Assembly (NCBI GenBank): GCA_029268225.1
Contig: JAJUGJ010000032.1
Coordinates: 1 to 34,920 of the forward strand
Origin: Burkholderiales bacterium
GTDB lineage: Bacteria; Pseudomonadota; Gammaproteobacteria; Burkholderiales; Burkholderiaceae_C
Length of the DNA: 34,920 nt
Direction: 5' to 3'
Part shown: positions 18,234 to 26,949 of the stretch, piece after piece
How the letters are laid out: each line of letters opens with the position of its first letter
Position numbering within the stretch: the stretch's first letter is position 1
Program-made: the position numbers and the translations under genes
Notes under the pieces: model-generated
The model's database searches: none
Seen by the model: only the letters and a program-made list of their open reading frames with translations
What the model was told of the DNA's origin: nothing

Positions 18234-18255
18234 GGGGCCTGTCGGCCAGGTCCCC
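18234..18255 (+). other. Leader hairpin immediately upstream of panB
   Basis: GGGG+CCTG (18234-18241) pairs with CAGG+CCCC (18247-18255, one bulged T) around a 5-nt loop, ending 7 nt before the panB ATG. A CTTTC follows, too short for a clear terminator of scpA. panB has no visible Shine-Dalgarno, so the hairpin may position or limit ribosome entry. Confidence 0.3.
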
Positions 18256-18262
18256 TTTCAAG

Positions 18263-19087
18263 ATGACCGCTGTTGCCCCCGTTTCCCGCAAGCCCATGAA
18301 CCTGCATCGCCTGCGTGAGATGCATGCCCAGGGCGAGAAGATCACCATGCTGACGGCCTACGACGCAACGTTTGCGCGCCTGGTCGACGAAGCCGGTGTG
18401 GACTGCATCCTGGTGGGCGACTCGCTGGGCATGATCGTGCAGGGACACGGCAGCACCGTGCCGGTGTCGCTCGACGAGATGGTTTATCACACGCGCTGCG
18501 TGGCCCGCGGGAACCAGACCGCCTGGATCGTCAGCGATCTGCCCTTTGGCAGCTACCAGGAAAGCCGCGAGCAGGCGCTGCGTTCGTGCGTGGCCCTGAT
18601 GCAGGCCGGCGCTCACATGATCAAGCTCGAAGGCGGTGGCTGGACCACCGAGGTTGTGCACTTCCTGACCGAGCGCGGCATTCCGGTGTGCGGCCACCTG
18701 GGCCTGACGCCGCAGAGCGTGCACGCGCTGGGCGGCTATCGCATTCAGGGCCGTGACGAAGCGGGCGCCACCACCTTGCGCAAGCACGCTGCCGAACTGG
18801 CCCAGGCCGGTGCCGCCATGACGGTGCTGGAGCTGATGCCCTCGGCCGTGGCCCGTCAGGTGCAGGACGAGAACCCCGGCATGATGGTCATTGGCATCGG
18901 TGCCGGCTCGGGCACCGCCGGCCAGGTGCTGGTGCTGCACGACATGCTCAACATCACGCGCGGCAAGCTGCCGCGTTTTGTGCGCAACTTTGCTGCCGAG
19001 GGCGGCTCGGCCGAAGACGCCGTTCGCCGCTATGTGGCCGCCGTCAAGGACGGCAGCTTCCCCGACGAGACCCTGCACGCTTACTGA
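18263..19087 (+). CDS. panB: 3-methyl-2-oxobutanoate hydroxymethyltransferase (ketopantoate synthesis)
   Basis: 274 aa. Motifs include [14 protein letters not shown], the metal-binding [40 protein letters not shown] and the C-terminal PRFVRNF. PanB transfers a hydroxymethyl group from methylene-tetrahydrofolate to 2-oxoisovalerate, the first step of pantothenate and thus CoA synthesis. Length is typical. It is followed by panC after 32 nt, so the two probably form one transcript. No aspartate decarboxylase (panD) is present in the window. Confidence 0.97.
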   Translation: MTAVAPVSRKPMNLHRLREMHAQGEKITMLTAYDATFARLVDEAGVDCILVGDSLGMIVQGHGSTVPVSLDEMVYHTRCVARGNQTAWIVSDLPFGSYQESREQALRSCVALMQAGAHMIKLEGGGWTTEVVHFLTERGIPVCGHLGLTPQSVHALGGYRIQGRDEAGATTLRKHAAELAQAGAAMTVLELMPSAVARQVQDENPGMMVIGIGAGSGTAGQVLVLHDMLNITRGKLPRFVRNFAAEGGSAEDAVRRYVAAVKDGSFPDETLHAY

Positions 19088-19101
19088 GCCCCCGAGGCTG
19101 A

Positions 19102-19995
<894 letters not shown>

Positions 19996-20077
19996 GTCAC
20001 ATCGCATCGGGATGATGCGCAAACCGGGTCTGGTTCTTGCTGAGGTTCAGGGTGTTCCCTAACCTTGGTAGTACCCG

Positions 20078-21418
20078 ATGACTCGTCTCTTTCAACGATG
20101 TGGCGCGACTGGCATGGTGGGCGCCGCCATGCTGTCGGCGCATGGATGGGCTTTGGCCGAAGCGGTGAAGCCCACGGCTCCTGGTCCCTTTGTCGTTCCC
20201 ATGGCCCAGCTGGATGCGGGCAACACCTCGTGGCTGATGGTGTCGGCCGCCTTGGTGCTGCTGATGAGCATCCCGGGGCTGGCGCTGTTTTACGCGGGCA
20301 TGGTCCGCAAGAAGAACATCCTGGCCACGATGGCGCAGACCCTGGCTGTGTGCGCGCTGGTCAGCGTCTTGTGGTGGGCGGTGGGCTACAGCTTGGCCTT
20401 CATGCCAGGCAATGAGTTCATCGGCAGCCTCAAGGGCGCCTTCCTCGATCACCTGATGATGGACATCCGCTCGGGTGAAGTGTCGGTGCACTCGCTGGTG
20501 CCCACGGTGCCAGAGGCGGTCTTCATCTTGTTCCAGATGACGTTTGCGATCATCACACCGGCTTTGATCACCGGTGCCTTTGCGGAGCGCATGAAGTTCT
20601 CGGCCTTGTTGTGGTTCATGGCCCTTTGGTCTGTGCTGGTGTACGCGCCGGTGGCCCACTGGGTGTGGGAGCCGGGCGGCTGGTTGGCACAGATGGGGGC
20701 ATTGGACTTTGCCGGTGGCACCGTGGTGCACATCAACGCTGGCATTGCCGGACTCGTGTGTGCGTGGATGCTGGGGCGCCGCATCGGCTTTGGACAGACT
20801 GCCCTGATGCCTGCCAACCTGGGCTACACCATGATTGGCGCCTGCCTGCTGTGGGTGGGCTGGATGGGCTTCAACGGCGGTTCGGCCGGGGCGGCCGATG
20901 GGCGTGCTGGCATGGCCATGCTGGTCACACAGATGGCCGCTGCAGCGGCCGCCTTGAGCTGGATGCTGGCCGAATGGCTGGTGCGGGGCACGCCCACCTT
21001 GCTGGGTCTGTGCAGCGGGGCCGTGGCCGGTCTGGTGGCGATCACACCCGCGTCCGGGTTCGTCGGGCCGCAGTCGGCCGTGGTCATGGGGGTGCTTGCT
21101 GGCGTGGGCTGTTACTGGGGGGCCACGGGCCTCAAGCGTTGGCTGGGCGCCGATGACTCGCTGGACGTGTTCGGCGTGCACGGCGTGGGCGGGATCATCG
21201 GTGCCGTTCTGACCGGGGTGCTGGCAGCGCCGGCCATCGGCGGCGTGAGTGGCTCGGTGGCGGCCCAATTGGCAGGTGTCGCCGGCACGCTGGTCTACAG
21301 CGGCCTGGTGACAGCGGCCATCCTCTGGGTGGTCGACCGCGTGGTTGGTTTGCGCGTTTCGGCCCAGGCGGAGCGCGATGGGCTGGATCTCAGCCAGCAC
21401 GGTGAGCGGGTCGAGTGA
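20078..21418 (+). CDS. amtB: Ammonium transporter (Amt family)
   Basis: 446 aa, starting with a cleavable-looking signal peptide (about 1-28) and 11 predicted membrane helices. Amt signatures: ALFYAGMVRKKN in helix 1-2, FQMTFAIITPALITGAFAERMKF, the DFAGGTVVHINAG segment with the first pore His, and DVFGVHGVGGIIGA with the second. The cytoplasmic tail is short and acidic/basic mixed (SAQAERDGLDLSQHGERVE). It conducts NH3/NH4+ across the inner membrane. Usually a PII gene (glnK) accompanies amtB; here none is seen, and a 113-aa protein of unknown function follows 51 nt later. No convincing sigma-54 promoter is found in the 82-bp upstream gap. Confidence 0.96.
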   Translation: MTRLFQRCGATGMVGAAMLSAHGWALAEAVKPTAPGPFVVPMAQLDAGNTSWLMVSAALVLLMSIPGLALFYAGMVRKKNILATMAQTLAVCALVSVLWWAVGYSLAFMPGNEFIGSLKGAFLDHLMMDIRSGEVSVHSLVPTVPEAVFILFQMTFAIITPALITGAFAERMKFSALLWFMALWSVLVYAPVAHWVWEPGGWLAQMGALDFAGGTVVHINAGIAGLVCAWMLGRRIGFGQTALMPANLGYTMIGACLLWVGWMGFNGGSAGAADGRAGMAMLVTQMAAAAAALSWMLAEWLVRGTPTLLGLCSGAVAGLVAITPASGFVGPQSAVVMGVLAGVGCYWGATGLKRWLGADDSLDVFGVHGVGGIIGAVLTGVLAAPAIGGVSGSVAAQLAGVAGTLVYSGLVTAAILWVVDRVVGLRVSAQAERDGLDLSQHGERVE

Positions 21419-21469
21419 GGCGCCACATCCTTGGGGTGGCCTTCGCCGTGTGAGTCTCAGGAGGACATG

Positions 21470-21811
21470 ATGCTGGACAGTGAAAAGTTTGCCATCGCGG
21501 CGCACCTGCACGTGGTGCTGCGCCGGGTCAACGGCCGGGTGACCGATGTGGAGTGGATGATCCACAGCTCGGAGTATGCCCGTGAGGTCATCCGGGTCGC
21601 CCGCACCGAAGACCATCCGGAGTTGCTGAGGCTCGCCGACAAGCTGGAGGCCGCATTGCTGCCACCTGCACCGGTGCCCAAGCCTGAGCGGCGGGCGCCA
21701 CCGCCCGAGGCATCGTCCAGAGAGGCCAGCGACTTTGGTGCCTCCCGCTTTGCCTCATCGGACTTCGACCCGGTGGTGCCACGCCAACGCTATGTGGGCA
21801 CCCTGCGCTGA
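21470..21811 (+). CDS. Hypothetical 113-aa protein downstream of amtB
   Basis: ATG 21470 is chosen because a perfect AGGAGG (21459-21464) lies 5 nt upstream; an ATG at 21467 is too close. The N-terminal half (MLDSEKFAIAAHLHVVLRR.. VTDVEWMI) looks like a small helical domain with conserved-looking residues. The C-terminal half is Pro/Ser/Arg-rich and probably disordered. I recall similar unnamed proteins in Burkholderiales but no function. It is cytosolic by appearance and is probably cotranscribed with amtB. It is not a PII protein: the T-loop and its surroundings are absent. Confidence 0.72.
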   Translation: MLDSEKFAIAAHLHVVLRRVNGRVTDVEWMIHSSEYAREVIRVARTEDHPELLRLADKLEAALLPPAPVPKPERRAPPPEASSREASDFGASRFASSDFDPVVPRQRYVGTLR

Positions 21812-21862
21812 GCGCTGGGTCCTGACGGCCTGTCGAGAGCTGTCTCTGGTCTCTGGGCAGGC

Positions 21863-24100
21863 TCACAAAGTGAGCAGGAAGTCCACGACCTCCTGCTCGA
21901 TGCGTGAGCGTCGCATCGGCGGCAGGCTCTGCCAGATGCGGCGGCCGTAGGGCTTGTCGATCAGGCGGGTGTCGCAGATCATCAGCACACCGCGGTCGGT
22001 CTCGCTGCGGATGAGGCGGCCTGCACCCTGCTTGAGAGCGATGATGGCCTGTGGCACCTGGTGGCTCATGAAGGGGTTGCCGCCGGCCTTGGCGAGCAAC
22101 TCCAGGCGCTTGGCCAGCACCGGGTCGTCGGGCGGGGCGAAGGGCAGCTTGTCGATCACCACCAGCGTGAGGGCATCGCCCTTCACGTCGATGCCTTCCC
22201 AGAAGCTGTGGCTGCCGACCAGCACAGCGTTGCCGGCGCGGCGGAAGTCTTCCAGTAGCGTGGGGCGAGGCGCATCGCCTTGCTGCAGCACGGGGAAGGG
22301 GTCTCCAGACTCGCCAAAGATCTTCTTCAGGCGCTCGGCGGCCTTGGCCACCGCACGCAAGCTGGTGCACAGCACAAAGGCCCGTCCCCGGTTGGCGCGG
22401 ATCAGCGGCAGGGCCGCATCCACCACCGCATCGGTGTGGCCGGGGTCGGAGGGCTGAGGCACGTTGTGGGGCACGTACAGCATGGCCTGCGACGGGTAGT
22501 CGTAGGGGCTGGACCAGGACTGGCACGCCGCGTCTTCCAGGCCGAGCGCATGGGTGAAATGGCTGAAATCGTTTTTGACCGCCAGCGTGGCCGAGGTGAA
22601 GATCCATGCCTTGCGAGGCGGTGGGGCGATGCTGCTGACCTCGGCCGACGTCTTGGCGGCTGTCGCACGGTCATGTCCACCGGCCACGTCCACATCGTCG
22701 GCACCCGCCAGCAGCGCCTGCAGGTCGTCGACCTCATCGTCATTCGCGTCTTCGCCGCCGATGCCAGTACCTTTGTCGCTTGGTCTGATCGGACGTAGCG
22801 GGGCCACCGGCTCGACATCCCCGAAGGCGTCCATCATGGCGGCTTCATCGTCGTCCAGCGCGTGGCGCACGATCTCGTCGTTTTCGTCCACCTCCTCATC
22901 GGGTGCGATCTCGGCCTCGCCCAAGCCGAGGCGCTGGCGTCGGAAGACCTCGGCCACCGAGATGGGCGTGCGGTGCAGTTGCACACCGTGCGAGCCCACA
23001 TCGATCCAGCACAACTCGGGTTCCCCAGCGCGCTCCGGGGCCCCCCAGGCCATCAGGCGCTGCATCAGCTCATGGGCGCGGCGGTGCAACTGGGCCAGGT
23101 CAGGTGAGCGATCGGCCTGGCTGTCGAGCACGTCGCGCACGTGCGCCAGGGCGTCTTTCAGCTTGTCGAGCGCGGCCCACAAGGGGTGATCGAGTCCAAG
23201 CTGGGCCTGCGACAGGCGCTGCAACTGCGGGCCGAAGCACAGGCGCAGATCGCGTGCGGCGCGGTCCAGAGGCGCGAGCACATCGTTCCAGTTGGCGCCG
23301 TCGCGGGCCTGCGCCTGGCCGGTGGCCAGCGTGTCGCGCAGCAGGTCGAGGAACTGCAGGGTCGAGACCGAATCGCCAAAGAACAGCGTGGCCGTGTCGG
23401 GCAGCTGGTGGGCTTCGTCGAAGATGATGGTCTGGGCGTTGGGCAGCAGCTCAGGCACGCCTTCTTCGCGCAACATCAGGTCGGCAAAGAAGAGATGGTG
23501 GTTGACCACGACCACGTCGGCGTCCTGCGCCTCGCGGCGGGCCTTGACGACGAAGCACTCGCTGTAGCGCGGGCAGTCGCTGCCCAGGCAGTTCTCGCGG
23601 GTGGATGTGACGCGCGCCCAGATGGTGGCGTGCTCGGGCACCGTGGGGCACTCGGCCTTGTCGCCGGTGGGGCTGCGGTGGATGAAGCTGTTGATGAAGC
23701 CTAGGTCGCGCACCTCCTGGCGACTGCCCAGCAGCGTGGCGTCCTGGTTGGTGCGGTCGAGGTGGTGCCAGCACAGGTAGTTGCTGCGGCCCTTGAGCAG
23801 GGCAGCCTTGATGGGCACGCCCAAGGCGTCGCGCACAGCCGGCAGGTCGCGGTGGAAGAGCTGGTCTTGCAGGGCCTTGGTGCCGGTCGAGACGATGACC
23901 TTGCCGCCCTCCAGCAAGGAAGGCACCAGGTAGGCGGCGGTCTTGCCCACACCGGTGCCGGCTTCCAGCACCACGGTGCTGGCTTCGCGGATGGCGGCCT
24001 GGATGGCTTGGGCCATCTCGATCTGCTCGGTCCGCACGCAATAGCCATCGAAGGCACGGGCCAGCGGGCCGGATTCAGAGAAGAGGGTGGGCAGGTCCAT
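21863..24100 (-). CDS. DinG/YoaA-type Fe-S DNA helicase with acidic insertion
   Basis: 745 aa. Walker A EAGTGVGKT (46-54); DEAH box (228-231). Fe-S cysteines are at 110, 171, 176 and 182, and the last three show the 5- and 6-residue spacing known for DinG. Later motifs include TSATL, GSHSFWEGIDVKGD, VVIDKLPFAPPDDP and the motif VI QGAGRLIRSETDRG. The family is XPD-like, 5'-3', and removes DNA structures or R-loops; this one is closest in layout to YoaA. Residues ~400-500 contain a very acidic, low-complexity insertion (DEEVDENDE, DDDEAAMMD, EDANDDEVDD) just before TSATL. The start ATG 24100 has no Shine-Dalgarno; a triple repeat lies immediately upstream (24117-24176). Confidence 0.92.
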   Translation of the reverse strand: MDLPTLFSESGPLARAFDGYCVRTEQIEMAQAIQAAIREASTVVLEAGTGVGKTAAYLVPSLLEGGKVIVSTGTKALQDQLFHRDLPAVRDALGVPIKAALLKGRSNYLCWHHLDRTNQDATLLGSRQEVRDLGFINSFIHRSPTGDKAECPTVPEHATIWARVTSTRENCLGSDCPRYSECFVVKARREAQDADVVVVNHHLFFADLMLREEGVPELLPNAQTIIFDEAHQLPDTATLFFGDSVSTLQFLDLLRDTLATGQAQARDGANWNDVLAPLDRAARDLRLCFGPQLQRLSQAQLGLDHPLWAALDKLKDALAHVRDVLDSQADRSPDLAQLHRRAHELMQRLMAWGAPERAGEPELCWIDVGSHGVQLHRTPISVAEVFRRQRLGLGEAEIAPDEEVDENDEIVRHALDDDEAAMMDAFGDVEPVAPLRPIRPSDKGTGIGGEDANDDEVDDLQALLAGADDVDVAGGHDRATAAKTSAEVSSIAPPPRKAWIFTSATLAVKNDFSHFTHALGLEDAACQSWSSPYDYPSQAMLYVPHNVPQPSDPGHTDAVVDAALPLIRANRGRAFVLCTSLRAVAKAAERLKKIFGESGDPFPVLQQGDAPRPTLLEDFRRAGNAVLVGSHSFWEGIDVKGDALTLVVIDKLPFAPPDDPVLAKRLELLAKAGGNPFMSHQVPQAIIALKQGAGRLIRSETDRGVLMICDTRLIDKPYGRRIWQSLPPMRRSRIEQEVVDFLLTL

Positions 24101-24116
24101 GCGAACAATTCAAGGC

Positions 24117-24176
24117 GGTGAGCCGCTATTGTCCCTCTTGCGGCTCACCTGGGCCTCACCCGCTGGGGTGAGCCGC
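24117..24176. repeat. Three-copy 10-bp repeat with mutually exclusive hairpins
   Basis: GGTGAGCCGC occurs at 24117-24126 and 24167-24176, and its exact complement GCGGCTCACC at 24140-24149. The middle copy can pair with either flank (loops of 13 or 17 nt). A second hairpin, CTCACCC (24155-24161) with GGGTGAG (24166-24172), competes with the second option. The element fills the 84-bp gap between the metalloprotease stop and the helicase start on the minus strand. No T-tract follows. Confidence 0.55.
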
Positions 24177-24184
24177 CGTCCCCC

Positions 24185-26905
24185 TCAAGGGCCGGTGCGC
24201 ATCACCCGGGCCTGCAGGGCGTTCTGCAGGATCTCGATGCAGGCACGTCGGTGCGCCTGTTCGGTGCGGTCGCCGCTGGCGCTGGCCTGCAACTGGCGCA
24301 GCAGGGTTTCAGCTTCCAGACGGACGATGGCGCGGGCGTCGGCGCGTCCGGTGCTGCGCAGTACGCTGGCCGCCAGACGCGTGACATGCTCGCGCTGCAG
24401 GTTGCGTTGCCAAGATGCCTGCCAACCAGCAGGGCGCCACACGGCTTGTCGCAGGCCTTGCTGCAATTCGGCCACAGACAGGGGATGTGCTTCGCGATCG
24501 CGCACCTTGTCAGCGTTGTCTTGCAAACGGTCTGCCAGGGCGTCGGCCATCAGGTGATTCAAGACGGCTCGCTGCAGGCTCAGCAACTGCTCGGCGGCCG
24601 AAAAGTCGGTGCTGCTGGCATCTTCACGTTCCAGATAGTCTGGCGCCAGTCGGCGAAGCAGCGCGGGCGGCAAGGCCACGGCCTCGCTCGACAGGAAGTC
24701 GCTCAACAGCAGCTGCAAGGCCTCGCGCTGGGCGGCAGCCGGCAGCGGCTCAAGCAGGTCGCGGCCACTGCCAGGCGCATCGCGGCGGGTGATCAAGCCA
24801 CCGATCTGTCGCAGCAAGGTCTGGGTGGTGCGTGCGAGGTCACGCAAGCCATAGCTCACGCTGCGACGCAGCACGGTGGCATCGTCGTTTGGGCCCAGTG
24901 TGCGCGTGGCTTGGCGGTCCAGCAGGTCCCGCACGATGGCGATGCGGGTGCGTGCAAAAGCCACCGGGTCGCGTCCGAGGTCAAAGGTCAAGGCTTGTGG
25001 GTCCAGTCCCCACAGATTGTCCTCGTCGGTGCCATACGCCAGAGCATGCGCTTGAGCGGGGTCCGCACTGCGTTGCGCCAAGGACTTCAGAGCCGCCGAA
25101 GCCTGTGCGGTGTCATCTGGCAGGTCACCATAGCCGTAGGCGATGGCCCAGAAGTCATAAGGACCCAAGGTGGTCTGGAACGGCGCGCCGGCCGATTGCC
25201 CCGGTGCGGGCAGGTTGATCGGGGAGTACTCCATCACCGAGGCACTGATGCCGTGCTCGGCCGTCAACAGCGGATGGGTCAACTCCTGCGCGGTACGCCA
25301 GCGTGAAGCGCGGAAATTGTGGCGCAGACCCAAGGTGTGGCCCACCTCGTGCATGGTGGTGTCCTTGAGGTAGGCCAGCACGAAGTCGCGCACCTGTGGG
25401 CTATCGGGGTCGATCACGCCTTGCGCTTCCAGCACGTCGAGACCCAAGGCGAGTTGCTCGGCAGCGAGGTCGCCATGTTGGCAGGCTGCTCCGTGGGCAT
25501 CATCCGCATGTTCAAGATGAAGCGCTGTGGACGTCAGGATCTGGCTGCGCACCGTGCGGATGCTGCGGGACGACAGACTCTCCAGCGCAATGTCGGCCCC
25601 CAGGATCTCTCCGGTGCGTGGGTCGACATGCGATGGGCCGATGGCACCAAAGCGAGGCTGGGCGTTGGTCATCCAGCGGATGGAGGCCTGGCCAGTGGCC
25701 AGGGTGTCGATGGACTGGCCGGGCTGAGGCGCACGCACTTCGATGGCGTTCCGGTAACCGATGGCCTCAAATGCACGGTTCCAGACCAGCACACCCTCGG
25801 TGATGGTGCTGCGGTAAGCCTCCGGAATGCTGGGATCGAGCCAGAACACGATGGGCTGCACAGGCTCAGACAGCGGTGCGTTCGGGTCCTTCTTGCTCAA
25901 ACGCCAGCGGTTGATGAAGTGTTGACGCGGCGTGCGCGTCAGGTCGTCGGTGAAGTCGGTGACCGAGGGGGTGAAGTAGCCCACGCGCGCGTCGGCTGGC
26001 CTGGGGCGCATGGGTTGAGCCGGTAGGGCCGACAAGGTGTAATGCGTCGTCAGGAACAAGCTGCGTGGGTCGGGAACGGCCTGAGGCGTGCTGGGATTGG
26101 GTCCACTGCCTGTGGCTCCGACGGACGCACCAGGCGTGGGGGCCGCCAGGTTGGCGCTGGCGAAGTGTTGGCTGACCTCAAACACGAGCCGATCAGGGGT
26201 GGCGCGTGCGCTCAGCACGCTTGAATTGCGTGCATCCAGGCTGTAGCCCTGTCGGTAGGTGCGCTGCAGTTGCATGCCCAGACCGAGCAGGTCACTCAGC
26301 AGCAGCGGCGTCAACTCGATCAGCACGGCGCCGGTTTCAGGGTGCGGCGCACTGGCTACGGGGACGCTGCCCAGCAGGCTGGGGGAGAAGGCCGCCTCCA
26401 CCGCACGAGCCTGCGGCGTGCCTGGCAGGGCTGTGTACGCGGCATTCACCGCGAGCAACTGCACCTGTTTGTGTACCTGACGGAAGGTGACCCACTGCGG
26501 CCGACCGACCTGCGCCCATCGACTTTGCATCAAACCGCCAAACAGCCCGCCTTCACCAATACCTGAGGCCAGCTTGGGCGAAAAGAACAAGGGCTTGTTG
26601 AGACTCTGTGGGCTCAACTCCAGCCAGACCTTGTCTTCCTTGCGCCACAGAGGCAGCAAGCCACTCTGCCGTTGTGCGCCCTGGATGACCGTTTGAAAGG
26701 GCGTGCTGCCTGTCGCACTGGCCGCAGACGGAGACGGTGAGGTCGATGTCGATGCGGGCGCAACTGGGCGAGCCACACTCGGCGTTGTCGCGACGGTGGC
26801 TGCCTCCATCGAGTTGTGGGTTTGCTTCTGAGGGGCGGAGCCACAGGCACCCAACAGCAGCAGAGGACTCAGACAAAGCGGGGCAAAAAAAGGGCGGCAA
26901 GTCAT
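24185..26905 (-). CDS. Large zinc metalloprotease lipoprotein (DUF5117/DUF4953-like)
   Basis: 906 aa. Signal peptide with lipobox LLGAC (Cys21), then a Ser/Thr/Ala/Pro linker to about residue 68. A beta-rich N-terminal region (about 68-320) resembles the DUF5117 family (LPLWRKEDKVWLELSPQ). The catalytic region has the extended zinc motif HEVGHTLGLRHNF, with His519, Glu520, His523 and His529, and a Met-turn candidate VMEYSP some 45 residues later, as in metzincins. A helical C-terminal region follows. It would act outside the cytoplasmic membrane. It is 44 nt downstream of the TRAP permease on the same strand, so a shared transcript is likely. An unusual Asp/His-rich stretch (HLEHADDAHGAACQHGD, 463-479) precedes the catalytic helix. 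Substrate unknown. Confidence 0.88.
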   Translation of the reverse strand: MTCRPFFAPLCLSPLLLLGACGSAPQKQTHNSMEAATVATTPSVARPVAPASTSTSPSPSAASATGSTPFQTVIQGAQRQSGLLPLWRKEDKVWLELSPQSLNKPLFFSPKLASGIGEGGLFGGLMQSRWAQVGRPQWVTFRQVHKQVQLLAVNAAYTALPGTPQARAVEAAFSPSLLGSVPVASAPHPETGAVLIELTPLLLSDLLGLGMQLQRTYRQGYSLDARNSSVLSARATPDRLVFEVSQHFASANLAAPTPGASVGATGSGPNPSTPQAVPDPRSLFLTTHYTLSALPAQPMRPRPADARVGYFTPSVTDFTDDLTRTPRQHFINRWRLSKKDPNAPLSEPVQPIVFWLDPSIPEAYRSTITEGVLVWNRAFEAIGYRNAIEVRAPQPGQSIDTLATGQASIRWMTNAQPRFGAIGPSHVDPRTGEILGADIALESLSSRSIRTVRSQILTSTALHLEHADDAHGAACQHGDLAAEQLALGLDVLEAQGVIDPDSPQVRDFVLAYLKDTTMHEVGHTLGLRHNFRASRWRTAQELTHPLLTAEHGISASVMEYSPINLPAPGQSAGAPFQTTLGPYDFWAIAYGYGDLPDDTAQASAALKSLAQRSADPAQAHALAYGTDEDNLWGLDPQALTFDLGRDPVAFARTRIAIVRDLLDRQATRTLGPNDDATVLRRSVSYGLRDLARTTQTLLRQIGGLITRRDAPGSGRDLLEPLPAAAQREALQLLLSDFLSSEAVALPPALLRRLAPDYLEREDASSTDFSAAEQLLSLQRAVLNHLMADALADRLQDNADKVRDREAHPLSVAELQQGLRQAVWRPAGWQASWQRNLQREHVTRLAASVLRSTGRADARAIVRLEAETLLRQLQASASGDRTEQAHRRACIEILQNALQARVMRTGP

Positions 26906-26949
26906 GGCGTGACCATAACATTGCCGCCCTGCAGGCCGTGCGATTGAAC

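Noticed and set aside
20024..20041. Possible sigma-54 promoter before amtB (GG-N10-GC with TTGC)
   Set aside because: The -12 part fits, but the -24 part lacks the TGGCAC context; this level of match is expected by chance.
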